Source: Bacteroidota bacterium
GTDB taxonomy: Bacteria; Bacteroidota; Bacteroidia; Flavobacteriales; Flavobacteriaceae
Reading direction: 5' to 3'
Length of the DNA stretch: 23,572 nucleotides
NCBI GenBank assembly: GCA_006227965.1
Contig: SBFL01000367.1
Coordinates: 1 to 23,572 of the forward strand
The notes beneath the pieces are model-generated. The model had not been told where the DNA came from. It made no database searches and worked only from the letters and a program-made list of their open reading frames with translations. Of this stretch, positions 8,244-14,738 are shown piece by piece. The first letter of the stretch is position 1. The number at the start of each line of letters is the position of its first letter. The translations under genes and the position numbers were made by a program.

Positions 8244-8262
8244 ATTTTAACATCTAAAATCA
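8242..8262. repeat. Inverted repeat over the ferredoxin transcription start
   Basis: TGATTTTA and TAAAATCA form a perfect 8-bp inverted repeat separated by five bases (8250-8254). It overlaps the end of the predicted -7 element and ends 6 bp before the ferredoxin ATG. It could be an operator for a dimeric repressor, a second site for the regulator of the 8201 dyad, or an mRNA hairpin at the 5-prime end. The sequence does not decide between these. Confidence 0.45.
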
Positions 8263-8268
8263 GATACC

Positions 8269-8622
8269 ATGGCTATCATTATTACTGACGAGTGCATAAA
8301 CTGCGACGCCTGTATTTCAGAATGTCCGAACAATGCAATCTATGAACCGGGGGAGGAATGGTCGTATTCCGATGAAACAGCCCTCAGCGGGAGCGTAACC
8401 GTTCCAACTACGGGAAATGAAGTGGATGCAGATGAAGAAAACGACCCCATTTCCGACGAATTCTACTATATCGTCCCGGACAAGTGTACAGAATGCAAGG
8501 GATTCCACGATGAACCCCAGTGTGCTTCCGTTTGTCCGGTGGATTGTTGCGTCCCCGATGAGGATCACGTGGAAACCGAAGATCAGCTTCTGGCCAAAAA
8601 AGCCTGGTTGCACGGGGAATAA
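8269..8622 (+). CDS. Alvin-type 2[4Fe-4S] ferredoxin with acidic insert
   Basis: This 117-aa soluble ferredoxin has the first motif CINCDACISECP (C9, C12, C15, C19). The second motif has the extended spacing of Alvin-type ferredoxins, C73-x2-C76-x8-C85-x3-C89P, with the conserved CTEC and CPVDC surroundings. Between them lie about 50 residues instead of the usual 15 or so. The extra stretch is rich in aspartate and glutamate (about residues 26-65), and the protein ends in a short helix-prone tail. It is the likely electron carrier between the two flanking oxidoreductases (KorAB and NifJ) and Rnf. It starts 6 bp after an inverted repeat and is probably its own transcription unit. Confidence 0.93.
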   Translation: MAIIITDECINCDACISECPNNAIYEPGEEWSYSDETALSGSVTVPTTGNEVDADEENDPISDEFYYIVPDKCTECKGFHDEPQCASVCPVDCCVPDEDHVETEDQLLAKKAWLHGE

Positions 8623-8731
8623 GTTCCTTTGCAAAAACTACCGGACTAATTAAATCGCCAGCCATTGTAAGCGTCGGAACAGGCCGACCAGCCTCCTATT
8701 ATACCTGGCGGGCGACGGGAGATCTAAACAC

Positions 8732-8743
8732 TGATAAATGTCA
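8732..8743. promoter_or_regulatory. FNR-like dyad upstream of nifJ
   Basis: TGATAAATGTCA matches TGAT-N4-ATCA except for one base (GTCA in the right arm). It is identical at 10 of 12 positions to the minus-strand reading of the korA dyad, TGATAAAAATCA. Its centre lies exactly 33 bp upstream of the centre of TATTTTTA (8767-8774), the same spacing as at korA and the ferredoxin gene. That repeated geometry is the main support. Confidence 0.55.
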
Positions 8744-8766
8744 TGATATGAGTGTTTTACGAGCCT

Positions 8767-8774
8767 TATTTTTA
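8767..8774 (+). promoter_or_regulatory. -7 element of the nifJ promoter
   Basis: TATTTTTA departs from TAnnTTTG only at the last base, exactly as the korA element does. Twenty-three bases separate it from the dyad at 8732-8743. Transcription would start near 8780, leaving a leader of about 85 bases before the nifJ ATG at 8867. The rest of the 8623-8866 gap contains a short perfect hairpin (GTCGG at 8673-8677 with CCGAC at 8684-8688) lacking a T-run, and nothing else recognised. Confidence 0.45.
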
Positions 8775-8866
8775 TACAAAACCGTAATCCTGTAGCGAGC
8801 TGGCGGATATAAATCCAAACCTTTGTCAGGTCCCTGGTCCAATTGAATGATAACAACCTTTACATC

Positions 8867-11800
8867 ATGAAAAAAAATTTCCCTAAACTCATTTGCGATG
8901 CGAATGAAGCCGTTGCAAGAATCGCTCATAAAACCAATGAAGTTTGCGCAATTTACCCGATTACACCTGCCTCCCCTATGGGAGAACATGTAGATGTTTT
9001 CAGTTCTGAAGGCCAAACGAATATTTGGGGAAATGTGCCTAAAATAGTAGAAATGCAAAGCGAGGGGGGCGCAGCGGGAGCTGTTCACGGATCCCTTCAG
9101 GGAGGAGCCCTGACCACTACGTTTACTGCTTCACAGGGGCTGTTGCTGATGATCCCCAATCTTTATAAGATCGCTGGGGAATTACTTCCCGGGGTCATTC
9201 ACATAGCTGCCAGGACGGTAGCCACGCACGCACTTTCCATTTTCGGAGACCACTCGGACGTGATGGCAGCCCGTCAAACGGGCTTTTCCATGCTATTTGG
9301 GGGCTCGGTACAGGAAGCCATGGATTTTGCCCTGATAGCCCAGGTGGCTACCCTCAAATCAAGGGTACCCTTCCTGAATGTCTTTGACGGATTCCGGACT
9401 TCCCATGAGATTTCCAAAATCGACTCGATTCCGGATGACATCATCAGGGCCATGATGCCTGAAGAAGCAATCATGGAACATAAAAAACGGTCCCTTGATC
9501 CGGACCATCCCGTGGTGCGCGGAACATCACAGAACCCTGATGTCTTCTTCCAGGCCAGAGAAGCCTCCAACACCTATTATGAAAAGGTTCCCGATATGGT
9601 TCAGGGTACCATGGATGAGTTCTACGAGCATACAGGCCGCAGATACAGCCTGTTCTACTATATTGGACATCCCCAAGCAGAAAAGGTGATCGTCATTATG
9701 GGATCCGGGCAGGGGCCGGTTATCGAAGCCGTGGATACCATGGTCAAAAACGGGGAAAAAGTAGGGGCCGTCATAGTCCGGTTGTTCAGGCCCTTCTCCA
9801 TTGCTCATTTTATCGATTCACTTCCTGAAACCGTCAAAAAAGTGGCTGTCCTGGACAGGACCAAAGAGCCCGGAAGCACGGGTGAACCCCTGTATTTGGA
9901 CGTAGTCACGGCATTTAACGAAAGTAAGCGGGAAATGCCTCATATCCTGGGAGGCCGGTACGGCCTGTCAAGCAAGGAGTTTGACCCGGCCATGGTCAAG
10001 GCTGTCTTTGACGAACTCGATAAACCGGAACCTATTAACCACTTCACCGTAGGCATCAATGATGATGTTTCCCATAAAAGCCTGGAGGTCGGAGAACGGC
10101 TGCAAACCGTCAAAAGCACCTTCAACTGCATGTTTTACGGACTGGGGTCAGATGGTACGGTAGGGGCAAACAAGAACTCCATCAAAATCATTGGCGAAAC
10201 CACCGATAATTATGTTCAGGGGTATTTTGTATACGATTCCAAAAAAGCAGGGGTACAAACTGTCTCACACCTGCGCTTCGGGCCGGAACCCATCTATTCT
10301 TCCTATCTGATTCACAAGGCCGATTTCATTGCGTGTCACCAGTTCAATTTCATTGAAAAGTTCGACATCCTTGAGAAAATAAAAAAAGGCGGGACGTTTC
10401 TGTTGAACGCTCCGTACCACAGCACTGAAGTCTGGGATAAACTGCCCCGGAAAATGCAGGAGGAAATCGTGGAGAATCAACTGAATTTCTATGTGGTTGA
10501 CGCAACCCGGGTTGCACAGGAAGCCAATTTGGGAAAACGGACCAATACCGTCCTGCAAACCTGTTTCTTTGCCATTTCGGGAATCCTCCCCAAAGACGAG
10601 GCCATTGAACGGATCAAAAATGCCATTGTAAAATCCTACTCACACAAGGGGGATAAGGTAGTGAAGATGAACTTCGATGCGGTGGATGCTTCTCTGGAAA
10701 ACCTCCAGAAGGTGGATTATCCGGACAAAATTACCAATGACAGGGAATTGAAGCCGATGATGACAGGTGCCCACGATCCCTTTGTAAAGGAAGTCCTGGG
10801 TAAAATCCTGGCTGGCAAAGGGGATGATCTTCCGGTAAGTGCATTCCCGGTAGACGGTACCTTCCCTACCGGCACCACCCAATACGAAAAAAGGGGCATC
10901 GCCGATTTCATACCTATTTGGGATGATGAAAATCTGTGTACCCAATGTAACAAATGTGTGGCCATATGCCCGCACGCAGCCATTCGTGCCAAGGTGGTCC
11001 CCAATGACATCCTCAAGGATGCACCGTCCTCTCTGAAAGCGGTTGCGGCAAAAGGAAGGCCTTTTGACCGGGAGACAGAATCATATGTCCTACAGGTCTC
11101 CCCTGAGGACTGTACGGGATGTGACCTTTGTGTTGCCGTTTGCCCTGCCGAGAGCAAGGAAATCGAAAACTTCAAGGCCATCAATATGAGGAGGAAACTC
11201 GATGTGGACACCGAACAGGATCAGAATTGGGATTATTTCATTGAATTGCCCGATTACGACCGTACAGCCCTGCAAATCACCAACGTGAAGGGTTCCCAGT
11301 TCCTGGAACCTCTCTTTGAATTCTCAGGAGCCTGTTCAGGCTGCGGGGAAACCCCCTACATCAAAATGCTGACGCAGCTCTACGGGGATAGTATCATGAT
11401 AGCAAATGCCACGGGTTGTTCTTCAATTTACGGAGGCAACCTGCCCACCACCCCTTACAAGACAAATAAAGATGGTCGGGGGCCGGCATGGGCTAATTCC
11501 CTCTTTGAGGATAATGCCGAGTTTGGTTTTGGCATGAAGCTCGCCCTGAACAAGAAACAGGAGATTGCCGCAAGTTTGCTTACCTCGCTGAAATCTGAGG
11601 TAGGAGAGCAGCTGGCCGATGCCATTTTGAACAATCCGGAGAGCACGGAACTCGAACGCAGCCGGAAGTTCGAAGATTTGGAGAAACTGGGGAAAATCCT
11701 GGAGTCCATGGAAAATCCGGACGCCAGAAAATTGAGCAGATTAACGGAGTACCTCCGCAAAAAGGCCGTTTGGATCGTCGGAGGTGACGGATGGGCCTAT

Positions 11801-12397
11801 GACATCGGTTACGGCGGACTGGACCACGTGCTTGCCTCCGGGGAAGACATCAATGTCATGGTCCTGGACACCGAAGTCTATTCCAATACGGGCGGACAGA
11901 CCTCAAAGGCCACCCCCTTGGGCGCCAGTGCAAAATTCTCTGTCTCCGGGAAAAGGACCAGCAAGAAGAGTCTCGCTTTGCAGGCAATATCCTATGAAAA
12001 TGTCTATGTAGCCCAGGTAGCTATGGGGGCCAAGGACCTGCAGACATTGAAGGCCATTGAAGAGGCAGCTGCCTACCCGGGCCCATCCCTGATTGTGGCC
12101 TATTCACACTGCGGAGAACACGGATATGACCTTAAAGACGGGGCTTTGCAGCAGGAGAGAGCCGTGGAGACCGGTTACTGGCCTCTTTTCAGATTCGACC
12201 CTGCCAAGCCGAAGGGCAAAAAGTTCAAGCTCGATTCCAAAGCGCCCTCTGCTCCTATTGAAGAATTCATGTACAATGAAACCCGGTTTACGCGGGTTGC
12301 CAAGGAGGATGCAGAACTGGGAGAAAAATTGCTGAAACAGGCTCAGGAGGAAGTTGAAACGCATTGGGAACGCCTGGAACTGTACAGGAACATGTAG
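8867..12397 (+). CDS. nifJ: Pyruvate:ferredoxin (flavodoxin) oxidoreductase
   Basis: This 1176-aa single-chain enzyme converts pyruvate and CoA to acetyl-CoA and CO2 while reducing ferredoxin. Its domains run in the standard order: the N-terminal alpha-like domain with YPITPASPMGEH, the gamma-like domain near residues 420-620, the two-cluster ferredoxin domain (CTQCNKCVAICP from C691, CTGCDLCVAVCP from C749), and the thiamine-binding beta domain with GDGWAYDIGYGG. The proximal-cluster cysteines C823, C826, C851 and C1082 keep the spacing of Desulfovibrio africanus C812, C815, C840 and C1071, all shifted by 11. The D. africanus C-terminal extension is absent. An in-frame TTG at 8843 would add 8 residues. 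I chose the ATG at 8867, which begins MKKNFPKL. It is monocistronic or co-transcribed with the HEPN-like gene 70 bp downstream. Confidence 0.97.
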   Translation: MKKNFPKLICDANEAVARIAHKTNEVCAIYPITPASPMGEHVDVFSSEGQTNIWGNVPKIVEMQSEGGAAGAVHGSLQGGALTTTFTASQGLLLMIPNLYKIAGELLPGVIHIAARTVATHALSIFGDHSDVMAARQTGFSMLFGGSVQEAMDFALIAQVATLKSRVPFLNVFDGFRTSHEISKIDSIPDDIIRAMMPEEAIMEHKKRSLDPDHPVVRGTSQNPDVFFQAREASNTYYEKVPDMVQGTMDEFYEHTGRRYSLFYYIGHPQAEKVIVIMGSGQGPVIEAVDTMVKNGEKVGAVIVRLFRPFSIAHFIDSLPETVKKVAVLDRTKEPGSTGEPLYLDVVTAFNESKREMPHILGGRYGLSSKEFDPAMVKAVFDELDKPEPINHFTVGINDDVSHKSLEVGERLQTVKSTFNCMFYGLGSDGTVGANKNSIKIIGETTDNYVQGYFVYDSKKAGVQTVSHLRFGPEPIYSSYLIHKADFIACHQFNFIEKFDILEKIKKGGTFLLNAPYHSTEVWDKLPRKMQEEIVENQLNFYVVDATRVAQEANLGKRTNTVLQTCFFAISGILPKDEAIERIKNAIVKSYSHKGDKVVKMNFDAVDASLENLQKVDYPDKITNDRELKPMMTGAHDPFVKEVLGKILAGKGDDLPVSAFPVDGTFPTGTTQYEKRGIADFIPIWDDENLCTQCNKCVAICPHAAIRAKVVPNDILKDAPSSLKAVAAKGRPFDRETESYVLQVSPEDCTGCDLCVAVCPAESKEIENFKAINMRRKLDVDTEQDQNWDYFIELPDYDRTALQITNVKGSQFLEPLFEFSGACSGCGETPYIKMLTQLYGDSIMIANATGCSSIYGGNLPTTPYKTNKDGRGPAWANSLFEDNAEFGFGMKLALNKKQEIAASLLTSLKSEVGEQLADAILNNPESTELERSRKFEDLEKLGKILESMENPDARKLSRLTEYLRKKAVWIVGGDGWAYDIGYGGLDHVLASGEDINVMVLDTEVYSNTGGQTSKATPLGASAKFSVSGKRTSKKSLALQAISYENVYVAQVAMGAKDLQTLKAIEEAAAYPGPSLIVAYSHCGEHGYDLKDGALQQERAVETGYWPLFRFDPAKPKGKKFKLDSKAPSAPIEEFMYNETRFTRVAKEDAELGEKLLKQAQEEVETHWERLELYRNM

Positions 12398-12467
12398 GCT
12401 GAATCTAAGGATTTTCTGCCGGGCTGGTGTAAGAATCCGTGCAGTTGAACCCTAAAATTTGTCACTC

Positions 12468-12845
12468 ATGAAAGAAAAAGCCGTTGAATTGTTTAAGGAA
12501 GCCTTGCAAAAACTTAGAGAAGCCAATGATGAATTATGCAGGCCCGAGGAAGATGTCGTTACCTCCCTGGTTTGCAGCAATTCCCATGCTGCCATCGAAA
12601 GCTATTTGAAGGGATTCCTGATGTTGCATGCCATCATTCCCAGGGATGATGAGACGATCGCCGGCCTGTACGAACAATGCAAAGCCATAAATAGCCTTTT
12701 CGAGCAGGTGCACCTCTCCGGATTTGAGTGCAATGCCCACAAGGATGAATCCAGGTTTGGCAACAAATCATCCAAGTTCAGCAGGTGTTTTGACATTGCC
12801 GACAGCCTTGACACCTTTTTGAGGCGGGAGAAAATCATTGCCTGA
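12468..12845 (+). CDS. HEPN-like domain protein
   Basis: This 125-aa, mostly helical soluble protein resembles HEPN-domain proteins. The segment HAAIESYLKGFLMLHAI (about residues 40-56) matches the central helix of that fold, where a QA-E-LK-L pattern is usual. The length and C-terminal helix (FDIADSLDTFLRR) also fit. No R-x4-6-H motif, the catalytic mark of HEPN ribonucleases, is visible. No nucleotidyltransferase partner is adjacent, so a toxin role is unlikely. Start: the ATG at 12468, since the upstream in-frame TTG at 12459 adds only three residues. It lies 70 bp after nifJ on the same strand and may be read through from it. Its function is unknown, and the family call is from pattern only. 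Confidence 0.6.
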   Translation: MKEKAVELFKEALQKLREANDELCRPEEDVVTSLVCSNSHAAIESYLKGFLMLHAIIPRDDETIAGLYEQCKAINSLFEQVHLSGFECNAHKDESRFGNKSSKFSRCFDIADSLDTFLRREKIIA

Positions 12846-12853
12846 GAACACAG

Positions 12854-12872
12854 CCCGCTACCGGGTTTATTT
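12854..12872 (+). terminator. Weak terminator-like hairpin after the HEPN-like gene
   Basis: CCCG (12854-12857) and CGGG (12862-12865) can pair around a CTAC loop, with TTTATTT following. The stem is only 4-5 bp, so this is a weak candidate for ending the nifJ-side transcript before the convergent ferredoxin gene. Confidence 0.25.
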
Positions 12873-12921
12873 CGGGAATAAGATGGTTCTGTAGTATTTA
12901 GATGTTTTAGTGAAGTAACGT

Positions 12922-12948
12922 CCCGGGGGAGCTTAGGACTCCTCCGGG
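12922..12948 (-). terminator. Hairpin overlapping the stop codon of the [2Fe-2S] ferredoxin gene
   Basis: Bases 12922-12931 and 12939-12948 form a GC-rich 10-bp stem with one mismatch. Its 7-base loop contains the TAA stop codon of the minus-strand ferredoxin gene. The sequence after it on the minus strand is not a clean T-run, so it may act as an mRNA 3-prime stabiliser or a weak terminator and not as a classical intrinsic terminator. Confidence 0.35.
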
Positions 12949-13265
12949 GCAAGTTCAACTTCGAGCCCGTGCAGTTCTTCCGTAATCCGGATTTGGCATC
13001 CCAGCCGGCTTTCCTGCCTGACGTAAAAGGCTTCGGATAGCATGGCCTCTTCATCGTCGGATTTCTCCGGGAGCTTATGGTCAGAATTGATGTAGCACTG
13101 GCAGGAAGCACACATGGCCATCCCGCCACAAATCCCTAAAGTACCCTCAGGAGCCAGTTCATAGGAACGGACCACTTCCATAAGATTGAGGTTCATATCG
13201 GTAGAGGCGTCTACCTCGTGCAGGTTACCTTCCCGATCTTTGATCCTAATAAGTATGTCGCTCAT
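12933..13265 (-). CDS. [2Fe-2S] ferredoxin, adrenodoxin/ISC type
   Basis: This 110-aa ferredoxin holds a [2Fe-2S] cluster. The ligand pattern is C46-x5-C52-x2-C55 ... C90 (LGICGGMAMCASCQCY and RLGCQI), which fits the vertebrate-type/ISC family and not the plant-type one. An acidic stretch DDEEAMLSEA before the last ligand is the usual partner-docking region of adrenodoxin-like proteins. It is the last gene of the minus-strand iron-sulfur group, 112 bp after the ferredoxin-NADP reductase gene. It has its own candidate -7 element (13303-13310), so it can probably be made independently. Its likely partner is the reductase upstream, which is an inference from position. Confidence 0.92.
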   Translation of the reverse strand: MSDILIRIKDREGNLHEVDASTDMNLNLMEVVRSYELAPEGTLGICGGMAMCASCQCYINSDHKLPEKSDDEEAMLSEAFYVRQESRLGCQIRITEELHGLEVELAPEES

Positions 13266-13302
13266 TTCCAGGTTAAATAAGCGGTTTTGGCTGTTTGAAG
13301 TG

Positions 13303-13310
13303 CAAAAGTA
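13303..13310 (-). promoter_or_regulatory. -7 element of the [2Fe-2S] ferredoxin promoter
   Basis: The minus strand reads TACTTTTG, an exact TAnnTTTG match, 37 bp upstream of the ATG. The 18-base stretch 13320-13303 is identical at 16 positions to the response-regulator promoter at 19457-19440, including an upstream TGATAATG. Confidence 0.5.
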
Positions 13311-13377
13311 AACATTATCAGGGACCTGTAAAACTGAATTTCAACTGCCCGGATCTGGGGCGGTAAGGTCAAAAAGC

Positions 13378-14439
13378 CTAGTCTATCGCCTTTACAACCA
13401 CCTTGGGGGCCTCTTTCTTGCTGCCGTCGAATCCATGGATTCCTCCCACGGTAGTGTATTTCATTACGTATTTTTTACCGGGATTGATGCGCTGATAGGC
13501 ACTTTGGCACATGAGGGTAGCCTCGTGGAACCCGCAAAGGATCAACTTCAATTTCCCCGGGTAGGTGTTCACATCCCCAATGGCGTAAATGCCCGGGATA
13601 TTTGTCTGGTAGTCCAGGGTGTTGTCTACCCGGATTGCGTTCTTCTCGATTTCCAGTCCCCATTTGGAAATTGGGCCAAGTTTGGGGGAAAGACCAAACA
13701 GCGGAATAAACGTGTCCAATTCAATCCGGATATCTTCAGCAGGTTCCGTATTCCTGCGCACCACCACTCTTTCAAGCCTGTCCGCTCCTTCCAGTTGCAC
13801 GACTTCTGCAGGGGTGATCAGACGAATTTTGCCCTGATGTTTCAATTCCCTGACCTTTTCAACCGAATCCAGGGCTCCCCTGAATTCATTCCGTCGATGA
13901 ACCAGCGTCACTTCCTTTGCCACCCCTGAAAGAAAGATGCTCCAGTCCAGGGCGGAATCCCCGCCACCGGCAATCAGGACCCGCTTGTCGCGATACACTT
14001 CAGGATCCTTCAGCATGTAGGCAACCCCTTTGTCCTCAAATTGCCCGATATTGTCAATCAGGGGTTTTCGGGGTTCAAAACTGCCCAGCCCACCGGCAAT
14101 CGCCACTACGGGTGCCTGGTGGCGTGTTCCCTCGTTGGTGGTGACCACGAACGTTCCGTCCTCCAGTGTTTCAATGGTTTCAGCCCGTTCCCCAAGCGTA
14201 AACCCCGGCTGGAAGGGCCTGATCTGCTCCATCAGGTTGTCTACCAACTCCCCTGCAAGGATTTCAGGAAAACCCGGGATATCGTAGATCGGCTTTTTGG
14301 GATAAATCTCCGCCAGTTGCCCCCCGGGTTGGGGCAGGGCATCTATAAGGTGACATTTCAATTGAAGCAGGCCGGCTTCAAAAACGGCAAAAAGCCCTGT
14401 TGGGCCAGCCCCAATAATCAAAATATCTGTTTTTATCAT
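13378..14439 (-). CDS. Ferredoxin-NADP+ reductase, thioredoxin-reductase-like type
   Basis: This 353-aa flavoprotein has the FAD-binding motif GAGPTG near the N-terminus (10-15) and the NADPH motif GGGDSALDW at 158-166. A late FAD motif AIGDVNTYPGKLKLIL is also present. It lacks the CxxC redox pair of thioredoxin reductase in the NADPH domain, and it has the C-terminal KYTTVGGIHGF type of extension. These are the marks of the bacterial YumC/Chlorobium-type ferredoxin-NADP reductases. It would exchange electrons between a ferredoxin and NADP(H), complementing Rnf, which uses NAD(H). It starts 53 bp after the NifU-like gene with no clear promoter between, and is likely part of the mrp operon. 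Confidence 0.9.
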   Translation of the reverse strand: MIKTDILIIGAGPTGLFAVFEAGLLQLKCHLIDALPQPGGQLAEIYPKKPIYDIPGFPEILAGELVDNLMEQIRPFQPGFTLGERAETIETLEDGTFVVTTNEGTRHQAPVVAIAGGLGSFEPRKPLIDNIGQFEDKGVAYMLKDPEVYRDKRVLIAGGGDSALDWSIFLSGVAKEVTLVHRRNEFRGALDSVEKVRELKHQGKIRLITPAEVVQLEGADRLERVVVRRNTEPAEDIRIELDTFIPLFGLSPKLGPISKWGLEIEKNAIRVDNTLDYQTNIPGIYAIGDVNTYPGKLKLILCGFHEATLMCQSAYQRINPGKKYVMKYTTVGGIHGFDGSKKEAPKVVVKAID

Positions 14440-14492
14440 GCTGAATGAAGTTTGAAAATAAAAACCTTGGGGTTACCATGAATGCCTGTGAC

Positions 14493-14738
14493 TCAGGCCA
14501 GGTTTATTACTTTTTCAATTTGGGGAGCGTGCTTTTTAATAGTCATTTCCACACCGCTCTTCAAGGTCATCTGGTTTACAGAGCAGCCAACACAATTCCC
14601 TTCCAGGCGGACTTTGACCAACTTGTCATCCTCGATTGAAACCAGGGTTATATCCCCCCCGTCATTGCGAAGGAACGGACGGATCTCTTCCAGGGCCTGC
14701 TCTACCTTTTGCTTCAACTCTTCAGAAGTCATATTCAT
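14493..14738 (-). CDS. NifU C-terminal-domain iron-sulfur scaffold protein
   Basis: This 81-aa protein consists of a single NifU C-terminal (Nfu-type) domain. The signature CVGC (C49, C52) binds or transfers a [4Fe-4S] cluster in this family, and FLRNDGGDI near residue 22-30 is the other conserved block. Such proteins hand assembled clusters to target enzymes, and this window is rich in possible clients. The start ATG overlaps the mrp stop (ATGA, 14738-14735), so the two are translationally coupled. An internal ATG at 14732 is an alternative start. The partner IscS/SufS and SufB genes are not in the window. Confidence 0.93.
   Translation of the reverse strand: MNMTSEELKQKVEQALEEIRPFLRNDGGDITLVSIEDDKLVKVRLEGNCVGCSVNQMTLKSGVEMTIKKHAPQIEKVINLA

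Noticed and set aside
8673..8688. Hairpin GTCGG/CCGAC after the ferredoxin gene as a terminator
   Set aside because: The stem is 5 bp and no T-run follows; it is left as part of the gap description.
8843..8866. Upstream TTG start for nifJ
   Set aside because: It would add eight residues not expected in the family; the ATG at 8867 gives a normal N-terminus.
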